From contig NZ_NKFP01000006.1 of assembly GCF_002215035.1 (NCBI RefSeq), positions 1,314,530-1,378,529 on the forward strand: a stretch of 64,000 bases of DNA, in the 5' to 3' direction. Source of the stretch: Leptolyngbya ohadii IS1 (GTDB lineage: Bacteria > Cyanobacteriota > Cyanobacteriia > Elainellales > Elainellaceae). Of the stretch, positions 17,503 through 26,715 are shown piece by piece. The notes under the pieces are model-generated. The model was not told the DNA's origin, did not search any database, and saw nothing but the letters and a program-made list of their open reading frames with translations. Each line of letters opens with the position of its first letter. Positions within the stretch are counted from its first letter, which is position 1. The position numbers were made by a program, and so were the translations under genes.

Positions 17503-18495
17503 ATGGTTCAGTTCCGGATTCAGCCCGATAGCGAAATCCCGGCATCCAGCCAGCTCTATAATCAAATTCGGTTTGCGATCGCCTCCCGGCAGTTTCCGCC
17601 CGGACATCGTTTACCCAGTACCCGCCAGCTCGCCATGCAAACGGGACTCCACCGCAATACGATCAGCAAGGTCTACCGCCAATTAGAGGACGACGGCATT
17701 GTGGATGCGCGAGCGGGGGCAGGGATCTATGTACGGGCGCAGGGCGACGAAGGCGGCAACATGGCAAAGGGACGATCGCCCTTAGTCGAGCAATATCCGC
17801 AGGCGTATAAGCTGGTGCAGCGCAGTCTCGATGACTTGCTGAATCAGGGCTGTTCGCTCACCCAGGCAAGAGAGCTTTTCCTCTCGGAGATTGACTGGCG
17901 GCTGCGGTGCAGTGCGAGAGTGCTGGTCACGGCTCCCCAGCAGGACATTGGCGCGGGCGAACTGATGGCGCATGAGCTAGAGCAAGCACTCCAGATCCCG
18001 GTGCAGTTGGTTCCCCTGGAGGAGCTGTCTCGCGTTCTGGATCAGACCCGATCGGGAACAGTCGTCACCAGCCGCTATTTCATTGGCGCAGCAGAATCGA
18101 TCGCCTCACCAAAAGCAGTCCGCGTGATCCCCGTGGATATCTACGACTACGGGCAGGAAATTCAAAAGCTGCTGAAACTGCCACAGGATAGCTGCCTGGG
18201 TCTGGTTAGCCTCAGCGGAGGGATTCTACGGGCGGCAGAGGTGATTGTGAACAGCCTGCGGGGAGATGATTTGCTGATCATGACCACCCAGCCCAACGAT
18301 ACCTATAAGCTAAATGCGATCGTTCACAGTGCCCAGACGATTTTTAGCTTCGATCAGGCAAGCTGTGTGGCGGTGAAGTCTGCCATTGCTGCTGCAAGAG
18401 AGGATCTGATTCGGGCACCCCAGATTATCTGCTGCGAGAACTATATTGGGGAGAAGTCGATTATGCTGCTGAAGCGGGAATTGGGGCTGGAGTAA
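17503..18495 (+). CDS. GntR-family transcriptional regulator
   Basis: The N-terminal GntR winged helix covers residues about 10-80: SSQLYNQIRFAIASRQ, then LPSTRQLAMQTGLHRNTISK and the wing GAGIYVRAQ. A 220-residue C-terminal effector domain follows whose family I do not recognise. It has alternating strand-helix segments ending CCENYIGEKSIML and may be periplasmic-binding-protein-like. The ATG at 17503 is preceded by CTTGGAGA and is preferred over the TTG at 17491. Divergent orientation to the amidohydrolase suggests a local regulator of nitrogen-heterocycle degradation. Confidence 0.82.
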   Translation: MVQFRIQPDSEIPASSQLYNQIRFAIASRQFPPGHRLPSTRQLAMQTGLHRNTISKVYRQLEDDGIVDARAGAGIYVRAQGDEGGNMAKGRSPLVEQYPQAYKLVQRSLDDLLNQGCSLTQARELFLSEIDWRLRCSARVLVTAPQQDIGAGELMAHELEQALQIPVQLVPLEELSRVLDQTRSGTVVTSRYFIGAAESIASPKAVRVIPVDIYDYGQEIQKLLKLPQDSCLGLVSLSGGILRAAEVIVNSLRGDDLLIMTTQPNDTYKLNAIVHSAQTIFSFDQASCVAVKSAIAAAREDLIRAPQIICCENYIGEKSIMLLKRELGLE

Positions 18496-18544
18496 ACCCG
18501 TGTCCTGCCTAGCTTTCTCGATCTCTGAGGCTAGCAATCTTCAG

Positions 18545-19726
18545 CAGGGCTATTTCATTCTAAAAATAGCCTTCAATTGTTTGAGGCTAAACCCACAACG
18601 ACGCTGTGCTTGAGCCATGTTGTTGAACCCTAAGTCTCGATAGAGGTTGAGTGCCAGGTTGCGGGCAATCGCCCAGAGTTGCGGTAGCGGGATGACCCGG
18701 ATTCTGGAAGCATCTTCGCCCTGGGTCACGTCACGCACGTAATGCACTTTGTTTTCCACGCCCCAGTAGGCGCGAATCCGGTCGGCAAATTGCTGTGCGG
18801 TTTCGCTCAAGGATGAAATGTAGTAGCGCGTTTCTGGCTTGCCGACAATCTCATAGTTGCCTTTGAGCAAGGTGCGTGTGGCAGTGACCCGAATCAGAGT
18901 GCACAGTCCTGCCCAGGGACGAATACCCGCCAAGCTGCGACAAATACTCACCGTTCGCTGCTCAAGTCGTCCATGTCCTTTGCTCGATTCGCTGTAAGTT
19001 TCTTCCGGTTGGAACTGAGTCACGATGTCGTTGAGTAAGCCTGCATGATTGCCTTTGAGCGCACCTAAATAGTGATTGCCGCTCTCAACAATTGAGGCGC
19101 AACTTTTTTTGGGTATTAATCGCATCAAAGCCAAACACCACGCCATACTGAGCAAATTGTTTCACCAATTCGGGCAAGACCTTAATTTCATTACTCTTGC
19201 GCTCTACCTCGAACGGTTCGAGGATTAAGCCGCGCTCGACCAGGTACACACTCACCAATTGAATAGCAGGATGAGGTTCAGTTGTACAATGCTCGCTGGC
19301 GATTTGATAAGAACCGCGTAAGTGCTTGCCATCGACTGCTATCATCTCGCCAGCACGAGGCTGAATCTGAAAGAACCGAGCGAGACAGACGGAGTACTGC
19401 TCATAATCCACGTTCAGTAGCACTCGCCGAATGGTGCTGTAGGAGGGCAAGCGTCTTTTAGGGGGCGCGAATAGTTCGACTAACTCGTCATGGTAAGCCG
19501 TCAACCAGTCGCCAATGGCTAAAAAGCCGCGACATCCTGCTGCAACTGCCAGCGTAAACAAGGCTAAACATAAGGCTTGGCTGTGTCTTTGTCCCGCTCC
19601 CCGTCGAGGGTCAGGCAAGTGAGCAAAGGCTTCCACAATTGCGAGCGTCGTCATGGCAGGGCAGGAAAGAGCGACACTGCAAGTTTACGGCAAACAACCG
19701 TCTCTGCCTAGAATGAAATAGCCCTG
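18545..19726. mobile_element. ISAs1-like insertion sequence, complete ends
   Basis: A 1182-bp element with perfect 18-bp terminal inverted repeats: CAGGGCTATTTCATTCTA at 18545-18562 and its complement at 19709-19726. It is flanked by a perfect 10-bp direct repeat CAATCTTCAG (18535-18544 and 19727-19736), the target-site duplication. It carries one transposase gene in two frames on the minus strand. Ends plus duplication define the boundaries exactly, and intact TSDs suggest recent insertion between the GntR gene and the metal-chaperone gene. Confidence 0.95.
18550..19654 (-). pseudogene. ISAs1-family DDE transposase, frameshifted
   Basis: The N-terminal part (start 19654) shows LPDPRRGAGQRHSQ, LPSYSTIRRVL, and the first catalytic Asp in IAVDGKHLRGS. 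The C-terminal part shows VESGNHYLGALKGNH, SSLSETAQQFADRIRAYWGVEN and LHYVRD-like HYVRDVTQGEDASR. The frames switch at an A7 run near 19104-19110, where 0-frame reading reaches a stop after QKKLRLNC. A +1 (or -2) shift restores the family sequence. The gene is either inactivated or expressed by transcriptional slippage on the A-run. The ORF ends overlap the left terminal repeat. Confidence 0.88.
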
Positions 19727-19911
19727 CAATCTTCAGAAGCTCTAGTGTCCAATCTCCTTGATTACGAGGATTCACACAACTCCGGCAACTGAGGGTGTCC
19801 ACAATGCCAGCAGAGCAGTTCACCGCATGATCGCCGATTGAATTTGCTCTAGCCTGTTTAAGCGTGAGCGCATCCATGAAATTACGGCGAAAAGGACAGG
19901 TCTGAGACGAA

Positions 19912-20106
19912 TTAACTAACCGTGTAGCCCGCGCCAACGATCGCCGCTTTGACCTCTGCTTCAGAAGCCTGGGTGTCAATATTGACCTGTTTTGTTGACG
20001 GATCTGCTGCTACTTTTGCCGCCGGGTCGATCGCTGTAACCGCATTTGTAATCGTGGTTGCACAGGCAGAGCAAGCCATATCGGGAACGGTGAATTGTAG
20101 CGTCAT
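19912..20106 (-). CDS. Heavy-metal-associated domain protein (Atx1/CopZ-like copper chaperone)
   Basis: A 64-residue ferredoxin-like HMA domain with the metal-binding motif MACSAC near the N-terminus (VPDMACSACATTI). It resembles cyanobacterial Atx1, which passes Cu(I) to the P-type ATPases CtaA and PacS for plastocyanin and cytochrome oxidase. The start at 20106 is preferred over 20142 because AAAGGAGAAA lies just upstream of it. No copper ATPase gene is nearby. The insertion sequence sits about 185 bp past its 3' end. Confidence 0.88.
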   Translation of the reverse strand: MTLQFTVPDMACSACATTITNAVTAIDPAAKVAADPSTKQVNIDTQASEAEVKAAIVGAGYTVS

Positions 20107-20425
20107 GGTTTTTCTCCTTTGATTTCGGGCGAGGGGATTCACGGAATTGGCGTAAGGATCGATCGTCGCCTGACCGTGAATTCAATTTGCTATCTCTATC
20201 CTGAAGTCTCCAGTCTAGTGGAGAGTCAAGAGGGAGGAAACTAAAAACTCTCTTAAACACTCTTGCTTCATCAAAGTTCACTCCGTTTTTGCTTGGCTCC
20301 TCCTCTTCAGGCAGACGAACCGCAGTTAAGAGTTGCTTAATTTACAGTTACAGATCGCGACAATTGCAGAATCAGTTTGTAAATTATTGGGCATGGAGGA
20401 CAGCAAATAATGGGAGACCCATAAT
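20107..20425. other. Divergent spacer, no gene seen
   Basis: A 319-bp spacer between the divergent metallochaperone and DUF2993 genes. It should hold both promoters. No palindromes, repeats or credible small frames were recognised. Confidence 0.35.
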
Positions 20426-21181
20426 ATGACGCCAGAATCGAGCCGTTTTTCGCAGCAGGCAATTAACAAGATTGCGGAGATTGCGATCGCCCGTCAGCTC
20501 AAGCAGGACGTTGAGATTAGCGTCAATATTGTGACGACCTTAAATCAATTAACAAAGGGTCAAATTGATGCGATCGCGATTCTGATTCGAGGTCTCGTAC
20601 TGTCTGAGAATCTGAGAACTGATGAATTTCAGCTTGATATTGGTGCAGTCACGGTAAAACCGTTCAGTGCCATGAAGGGAAAAATTAAGCTGGTTCATCC
20701 CTCTGAGGGCAGGCTGCGTATCGTGGTGGATCAGAATGACCTGACGATCGCCCTAAACCAGCTTCTCCAGCGCAGTTCGGCTCGACAAAGCGAATTTCTT
20801 CAGGACTCCCAAAATCCTTCATCCGTTCGCTGTGGTTTTGCGGATGGTGTCGTCACAGTTCAACACAATTCGCGGAATCTATCTCCGAATCGATCCACCG
20901 ATCTATCTGCTGGTCAATTTGCAAATTCATTTTCTGATACAGAATCGATCGTATTAACGCCAGTTGCCTCATCAGCACAAGGAATTGATTGGCGATCTCT
21001 CTCTTCTGGTCAGCTTGGATCTCAATGGATTTCTAATCTTTTAGATGATCTCGATCGGTTGCTCAGTCTCAAAGACTTTGAGCAGAAAGGATTATTTCTA
21101 AAAGTTCAGGAAATTCAAATTGCTGACGGCAAACTCGCGATCGATGCCAACGCTTTTATTCAGGAGTTTCCGCCTGATTAA
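20426..21181 (+). CDS. DUF2993 (LmeA-like) family protein
   Basis: A 251-residue protein of the DUF2993 family common in cyanobacteria and actinobacteria. The conserved core is visible from IRGLVLSENLRTDEFQLDIGAV to the C-terminal LFLKVQEIQIADGKLAIDANA. No signal peptide or membrane helix is present. LmeA of mycobacteria binds phospholipids, and by analogy a lipid-associated role is possible but unproven. A glycosyltransferase gene begins 30 bp downstream on the same strand, so co-transcription is likely. Confidence 0.75.
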   Translation: MTPESSRFSQQAINKIAEIAIARQLKQDVEISVNIVTTLNQLTKGQIDAIAILIRGLVLSENLRTDEFQLDIGAVTVKPFSAMKGKIKLVHPSEGRLRIVVDQNDLTIALNQLLQRSSARQSEFLQDSQNPSSVRCGFADGVVTVQHNSRNLSPNRSTDLSAGQFANSFSDTESIVLTPVASSAQGIDWRSLSSGQLGSQWISNLLDDLDRLLSLKDFEQKGLFLKVQEIQIADGKLAIDANAFIQEFPPD

Positions 21182-21211
21182 GCAGTATTCATTTCCCCTG
21201 ATTCCCAGGTT

Positions 21212-22026
21212 ATGACTCATTTCGGTGTCATTTGTCCGCCTTTGTCCGGTCATATTCATCCCCATGCTGCCCTGGGTCGTGAACTCCAGCTACGCGGACA
21301 TCAAGTTACGATGCTGCAAATCCCTGATTTAGAATTCAAAGTGCGATCGGAGGGGTTGCAGTTCGCCGCAATTGGGCAGTCGCGCTATCAGCCTGGAACT
21401 CTGGCAAAAACGATGCAGCATCTTGCTACCCTGGACGGGATTCCTGCCCTGCAAGCATCGGTGGATTTTTGTGCGGATATTGCCGAAATGCTGTGTGAAG
21501 ATGCCCCTGCTGCGATCGCTGCCGCTGGAATAGAATTTCTAATTGTCGATCAGCTTGAAATTGTGGATGAAACGATCGCCGAAGCGCTGGGACTGCCCTT
21601 TGTGTGCGTGAGCTGCGGTCAATCGCCGCCCAGCTTCCCGGAAATCCGATCGTCGTTGAATATGTGCCCCAGCTTGAGGTAATCGCCCAATCGAGTCTCA
21701 CGATTACCCACGGCGGATTGAACACCGTCCTGGATTCCCTCGGCCACGGAGTCCCGATTGTCGCCATTCCCATTACCTTCGAGCAGCCCGGAACCGGATC
21801 GCGAATTCGCTGGATAGGCGTAGGGGAAGTGATTCCCGTCGATCGGCTCAGCGTCCCAATCCTTCAGTCTGCGATTCGACAGGTGTTAACCAATCCCCTC
21901 TACCGCCAAAATGCCCGCCGAATTCAGCAGGCGATCGAGCGATCGGGTGGAGTGGGTCGTGCTGCGGATATTGTGGAGCGGGTGGCACAGCCAAAGCGGA
22001 AATCGGTGGTGCTATCTGCGGTTTGA
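21212..22026 (+). pseudogene. MGT-family glycosyltransferase, internally deleted and frameshifted
   Basis: A GT1-type glycosyltransferase resembling zeaxanthin glucosyltransferase and macrolide glycosyltransferases. The N-terminal frame (21212 to about 21615) gives MTHFGVICPPLSGHIHPHA through LGLPFVCVS. The C-terminal frame (from about 21604 to 22026) gives VEYVPQLEVIAQSSLTITHG, the acceptor GGLNTVLDSL and VGRAADIVERV. Intact members have about 420 residues, but only about 270 can be assembled here, and the roughly 150 central residues are missing at the frame change. The usual donor-site His and Gln region is retained. Either the gene has decayed or the assembly skipped the centre, as at other points in this window. 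Confidence 0.8.
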
Positions 22027-22040
22027 GGCAAGCTGGTTTC

Positions 22041-22068
22041 GCCCCCCTAACCCCCCAATTCTGGGGGG
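22041..22068. repeat. CCCCCTAGCCCCC-type intergenic hairpin repeat
   Basis: CCCCCC (22051-22056), AATTCT and GGGGGG (22063-22068) form a hairpin in the context GCCCCCCTAACCCCCC. The same family appears near 23627-23652, 34530-34552 and 40120-40164. Parts of it also occur inside the NRPS gene (54000-54180). It lies just past the glycosyltransferase stop and may end transcription. Confidence 0.75.
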
Positions 22069-22085
22069 AACCGAGTCAACAATCT

Positions 22086-23564
22086 CTAATCCCTCAACAA
22101 CGCCATTCCCCGATCGAATAACGTCCGCGCATAGTCCGTCCAGGTTCCCTGTCCCCAGTAGCGGAAACAGCTTGTTTGCAGCAGCAAATTGTACAGCAAA
22201 GCTTCCTGATAATCGGGCTGACGGGTCACGGTGGGGTCTTGCTCGATCAGGCGATCGTACCGCTCATGGAATGCCCGACTGAGCTGCACCATCGGCTCCA
22301 GAACGTTCTCATAGCCCTGCACCCAGCTAATGTGGTTTGTCCAGGAGGCTCCGTCGATGTGGAAGTGGGGGTCGGTTTGCTGGAGGTGGGCGATCGTTTC
22401 CTGAACAGCTTCGGGTGTGGGGTGATTTGGGTCTACGGACTGCCAGATTTTGTGCTGCTGGACTGCCTGACAGGGAGGATAGTCTTCGAGCTGAACGCCT
22501 GCCGCTTCCAGCAATTCCAGGTATTCCGTGCCGTTCATCGGAACCGTCCCCGTTTTGCCGCCGCCTGCATCGCGGATTTCGTAATAGACACGGAACAGAT
22601 CACGCGGATATTCGTTCATCATCACGCCGCCATTCTCCCCATCCGCAATCTGGGTGACGAGCGAAGGAATAGATTTGCCTGTGACAGTTTGTTTGCCGCG
22701 TCCCTTTGCCTCGAAGTAGGGCTGCATTTGGGCGACGAGTTTGGTATCCGATCCCTGGGTTTTGACTAGAACCGTAATGGCGATCGTCTCTCCGTGCGAA
22801 TTTCGCGCAACGAGGCGATTGGGCAGATATTTCTGATCCTGGGGCAGGGGCGAACCGTCCAATGTTTCGATCGAATGCTCCTGTACCATCAGCCAGCGAT
22901 AGCCGCAGTCCAGCAACGCTTCAATATAGGCATACAGTGCATCGGGATGGTTGGGCAGGTGCATTTCCGGCGGCGAAAAGCCTTTGACCCGCTTCAGCGC
23001 ATCTACACCAAAAATTGCGGCAAACTGATGCTGCCATGCCTGAAGGTGAAGCTTCAGATCGGCGATCGGCGTAGAGGTCACGACCGCGTGACTCCACATT
23101 GTTCCCAGCCATTCCACGTTCAGGTAATACGCCGGATCACAGGCAATTCGCTTCAGCTTATCCAGAATATCCGACCGCCCCATCTGGCTCAGCCCCCACA
23201 GCAAATTCCCCGAATAGTCGAGCATAATGCGCGGATTACAGCCCTCCGCCACCAGTTGGGGAATAAAGTCGCCCATGCGTCCATAGCACCAGGCAAAGGG
23301 ATCGGCGTTGTGGTTGTCCCCTTCGTGGGGATGTTCGTACATTTGTTGAAGATTGCTAATTAACGCGCCGTTAACGCCTGCGGGAATCGTTGGCTGATGC
23401 ATGTGTAACGCGCAAGCAAATCCAGCGTTGATATTTTCGACAGACAGATTGGTAATCGGCAGGAAAAGCGGATCGGCATGGTGGGTAATCGATCGAACTT
23501 CAGTTTCCCAGCCGCTAATGGGGGGAAAGGGCGATCGGACTTCGGGCAGTGTGGTGGGAGACAT
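22086..23564 (-). CDS. Glycoside hydrolase family 57 protein
   Basis: A 492-residue protein with the GH57 N-terminal barrel: ACALHMHQPTIPAGVN at the start, GRMGDFIPQLVAEGCNPR, LNVEWLGTMWSHAVV and KGFSPPEMHLPNHP. GH57 enzymes are retaining alpha-glucan hydrolases or branching enzymes. The Glu in FSPPEMHL is a candidate nucleophile. The substrate is not assignable. The first 45 residues are less conserved. The gene stands alone, convergent with the broken glycosyltransferase, and a CCCCC-type repeat lies upstream (about 23627-23652). Confidence 0.85.
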   Translation of the reverse strand: MSPTTLPEVRSPFPPISGWETEVRSITHHADPLFLPITNLSVENINAGFACALHMHQPTIPAGVNGALISNLQQMYEHPHEGDNHNADPFAWCYGRMGDFIPQLVAEGCNPRIMLDYSGNLLWGLSQMGRSDILDKLKRIACDPAYYLNVEWLGTMWSHAVVTSTPIADLKLHLQAWQHQFAAIFGVDALKRVKGFSPPEMHLPNHPDALYAYIEALLDCGYRWLMVQEHSIETLDGSPLPQDQKYLPNRLVARNSHGETIAITVLVKTQGSDTKLVAQMQPYFEAKGRGKQTVTGKSIPSLVTQIADGENGGVMMNEYPRDLFRVYYEIRDAGGGKTGTVPMNGTEYLELLEAAGVQLEDYPPCQAVQQHKIWQSVDPNHPTPEAVQETIAHLQQTDPHFHIDGASWTNHISWVQGYENVLEPMVQLSRAFHERYDRLIEQDPTVTRQPDYQEALLYNLLLQTSCFRYWGQGTWTDYARTLFDRGMALLRD

Positions 23565-23759
23565 AGGATTTTTGGGTGGTTATGGAGATAGAGAACGACT
23601 GAAGAATCTTACGCCTGTAATCCGATCCGCCCCCTAGCCCCCAATTCTGGGAGGAATCCAACTGATGCAGACATTCTATTGGCGATCGAGAGTTTCTTCA
23701 GTTTCAAAGTCCCCCACTTGCGGGGAATTTAGGGAGCAATGCAGGATTTCTAGCTCTTC

Positions 23760-24239
23760 TCAAACATCCTCTAACTCTAAATAATGTGTCGTACATTCCC
23801 ACTCTAGAGTCGATCGAAAGCCTAATTTTTGATAAAACTTATCCGCCTCCGGGCTATCCGTCCGCAAAGTCAATCGCTGATAGTGGGGCTTCGCTTCATG
23901 AATCAGCCGTTCCACCAGCCGCCGACCGATTCCCTTTCTCCGCCAGTCCGATCGCACATACAGATGGCGCAATCGCCCCACTCGCTCTATTTCTCCAAGG
24001 AGTCCAGAAGGAGTGAAATAGGGATCTTGATTTAACCCGCCTATGGCGATCGTTTCCCCCTGCGATAGCACAACAAATAACGCTTCACCTGTACGATTAA
24101 AGCGGTTTTTACCCGTTTTGTATTCCTCAGCTAATCTTCTAACAAATTGAAATTCTTGTAATAAGCTTTCCTCGATTAGATCATCAATTGATATTGTATT
24201 CAAATTTAAGATGCGAATTAGATGAATCTCTTGTGTCAT
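23760..24239 (-). CDS. GNAT-family N-acetyltransferase
   Basis: A 159-residue acetyltransferase. The acetyl-CoA pyrophosphate loop is RSDWRRKGIGRRLVERLI (about residues 97-114), with the conserved FYQKLGF near the C-terminus (residues about 137-143). The substrate is unknown. It is divergent from the dynamin-like gene, with a 176-bp spacer. Confidence 0.85.
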   Translation of the reverse strand: MTQEIHLIRILNLNTISIDDLIEESLLQEFQFVRRLAEEYKTGKNRFNRTGEALFVVLSQGETIAIGGLNQDPYFTPSGLLGEIERVGRLRHLYVRSDWRRKGIGRRLVERLIHEAKPHYQRLTLRTDSPEADKFYQKLGFRSTLEWECTTHYLELEDV

Positions 24240-24415
24240 CTTTGTGAACCTGGAATGTCATATCAAAACCATATAAAACCGTCACCCAAACGGAGGATAA
24301 GCGATCGTATTAACGGGTGATAGCGGTTATTAATTTGTCTCTGCCATGATATTGACAAGCATCACCTTCGGGCTGTCCTATTACCAGTTCTAGTTTCCAA
24401 TTCTGAGGAGTTTCA

Positions 24416-26503
24416 ATGGCTTACAAAGCTGAGAGTTTTATTAGTGATTTAGACAAAGTTGCGAAAGCGCGTCAAGAATTTTCGGGCTATTTAGACACGA
24501 TCGCTACTACCCTAACGGAGGCAGAGCAAATTGGCGAAACGGCTTCCGGGAAGCTAGGGCTAGACAGCACGATCGATGATCTGAATCTGGTGAGCCGTAA
24601 CCTGAGCGAAGGCGTGTTTCGCTTGCTGGTGTTGGGCGACATGAAGCGGGGCAAAAGCACGTTTCTAAATGCGCTGATTGGTGAAAGCGTCTTACCTACA
24701 GATGTCAATCCCTGTACTGCCGTGCTGACGGTTTTGAGCTACGGCGAAGACAAGCAGGTGACGGTGCATTTCAAGGACGAACGCGAACCGGAACAGCTCG
24801 ATTTCGACACCTTTAAGCGACGCTACACAATTCCCCCAGAGGAGGCGAAAAAGCTCCAGGAAGAGGGCATCGCTGCCTTTCCTGATGTGGCTTATGCCGA
24901 GGTGCAGTATCCGCTGACTCTGCTGGAAAAAGGCGTACAAATCATTGACAGTCCGGGACTGAACGACACCGAGCAGCGCAATCAGCTCACTCTGGGCTAC
25001 ATCAACAACTGCCACGCGATTCTGTTTGTCCTCAGCGCCACGCAGCCTTTCACGCTAGGCGAACAGCGTTATCTGGAAAATTACATCAAAGATCGCGGAC
25101 TCTCCGTATTCTTTTTGATTAACCACTGGGATGAAATTCAGAATCGATTGATTGATCCGGAAGATACGATCGCGTTACAAGAAGCGGAAGATCGGGTGAG
25201 ACAGGTGTTTAGAACCAATCTAACCCCCTACTGCGAAATCGAAGGGGAAGACCGCTACGACGATCGCGTGTTTGAAATCTCCTCCCTCAACGCCCTGCGG
25301 CAGCGACTCAAAAACGGATCGCTGGACGGAACCGGATTCTCAGAATTTATCAAGGCTCTGAACCACTTTTTGACGAAGGAGCGGGCAATTTCTGAACTGC
25401 GTCAGGCAAAGCTGATTGCTCGTCAGGCATACCGCACTGTCCATGAAGCCTGCGATCGCCGCATTCCCCTCCTGGGCGAATCGATTCAGGAACTCCGACA
25501 GAAAATTCGATCGGTGCAGCCAGAGTTCGATCAGCTGGTGGAAATTCGCGAACAGTTCAAAGACGAAATTCGGATTGTGGGTGAACGGCAAGCCAGCGCC
25601 AGCGCCAATTCGTTCCGCTCCTATCTCACCGAACTATCCATTACTTTTGAGGCGGATTTTGCCCGCTATCAGCCAGAGCTAAAATTCTTCGACTTTTTGC
25701 AGAAAGGCAAGCGTCAGGAATTTGAAGCCGCTCTGCGTCAGGCATTCGAGAAATATCTGATCGACAAAATTGCCGCCTGGAGTCTGACCGCCCAGAAAGA
25801 TATGGATGCTGCCTTTATCAGTCTGGCAAAAAGCGCCACCCAGTACGGCGAATCCTACCTGCAAGTCACCGATCGCATGACGGAAAAGCTGACTGGACAG
25901 AAGGTAGTCCCCAACGCAAATCTGAGTGCGGAAGATAAGTCTCCCCGATGGGCAAAATGGGCAGTCGGTCTGTATGCGCTAACGACTGGGGATGTAGGGG
26001 CGATCGCGATGGCAGGGTCAGGCCTGTTTGACTGGAAGCAAATCCTGCTCAACTTCAGCGGTGCTGTCCTGGTAACGACCCTCATGTATGCCCTCACCGG
26101 AATCTTCCTGGGACCGTTAGGCATGGCACTCGCGGGTCTGGGGTTAGGCAGCTACTCGGCGGAGATGGCTCGCCGCAAAGTCGTCCAAACCATGCGCGAA
26201 GAACTGATGAAGCTCCTGCCGCAAATCGCCCAGGAACAGTCCTTCCAGGTCTACCAGGCAGTGAAGGAATGCTTTGACACCTACCAGCAGGAAGTCGTGA
26301 AGCGCATGAACGAGGACATCCACTCGCGCAAAACCGAACTGGACGAACTCGTGCGCCAGAAAGAAGACTACGAGATCAACCAGCAGGCAGAAGAACGCCG
26401 CCTGAATTTGCTCGACAACGAAGTGCTGACCCAACTACACGATGTCGAAGATGCCTACGATCAGCTCATCGGTCAACCCGCGATCGTCCTGACGGCGGCA
26501 TAG
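24416..26503 (+). CDS. Bacterial dynamin-like GTPase (BDLP)
   Basis: A 695-residue large GTPase nearly identical in size to Nostoc punctiforme BDLP1 (693). The P-loop GDMKRGKST is at about residues 74-82, the switch Thr is in NPCTAVLT, G3 is DSPGLND (about 178-184) and G4 is NHWDE (about 236-240). Long helical neck and trunk regions follow. A hydrophobic paddle-like segment (about residues 545-580, with LMYALTGIFLGPLGMALAG) would insert into membrane. The C-terminus returns to helices. BDLPs bind and remodel membranes in a nucleotide-dependent way. Only one copy is present here, although many bacteria have adjacent pairs. Confidence 0.9.
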   Translation: MAYKAESFISDLDKVAKARQEFSGYLDTIATTLTEAEQIGETASGKLGLDSTIDDLNLVSRNLSEGVFRLLVLGDMKRGKSTFLNALIGESVLPTDVNPCTAVLTVLSYGEDKQVTVHFKDEREPEQLDFDTFKRRYTIPPEEAKKLQEEGIAAFPDVAYAEVQYPLTLLEKGVQIIDSPGLNDTEQRNQLTLGYINNCHAILFVLSATQPFTLGEQRYLENYIKDRGLSVFFLINHWDEIQNRLIDPEDTIALQEAEDRVRQVFRTNLTPYCEIEGEDRYDDRVFEISSLNALRQRLKNGSLDGTGFSEFIKALNHFLTKERAISELRQAKLIARQAYRTVHEACDRRIPLLGESIQELRQKIRSVQPEFDQLVEIREQFKDEIRIVGERQASASANSFRSYLTELSITFEADFARYQPELKFFDFLQKGKRQEFEAALRQAFEKYLIDKIAAWSLTAQKDMDAAFISLAKSATQYGESYLQVTDRMTEKLTGQKVVPNANLSAEDKSPRWAKWAVGLYALTTGDVGAIAMAGSGLFDWKQILLNFSGAVLVTTLMYALTGIFLGPLGMALAGLGLGSYSAEMARRKVVQTMREELMKLLPQIAQEQSFQVYQAVKECFDTYQQEVVKRMNEDIHSRKTELDELVRQKEDYEINQQAEERRLNLLDNEVLTQLHDVEDAYDQLIGQPAIVLTAA

Positions 26504-26715
26504 CGGCACAAAGTCAGCCGCACAAGTGCAAGGGCAGATTTAACCAGAGACGCTTACATCCGGCAAAATCTGCCTTTACGAAAAGCATCACGCCGGAAAA
26601 AACTTCCATCTACCTCAACCAATTCACCACACCGGAACTTTACATCGAGTCTACCCACTCCCTGTAAGGTTCCATTTTTTAACACCGTCCCTCCCCCACT
26701 TCCCTTACTTCTACA

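Noticed and set aside
19095-19115. Programmed -1 frameshift at A-AAA-AAG in the transposase
   Set aside because: The heptamer is in the right phase, but a -1 shift leads to the wrong frame; the family sequence needs +1 or -2, so a mutation or slippage fits better.
22176-23363. Plus-strand frames of 197 and 189 residues over the GH57 gene
   Set aside because: Antisense shadows of a gene with clear conserved family motifs.
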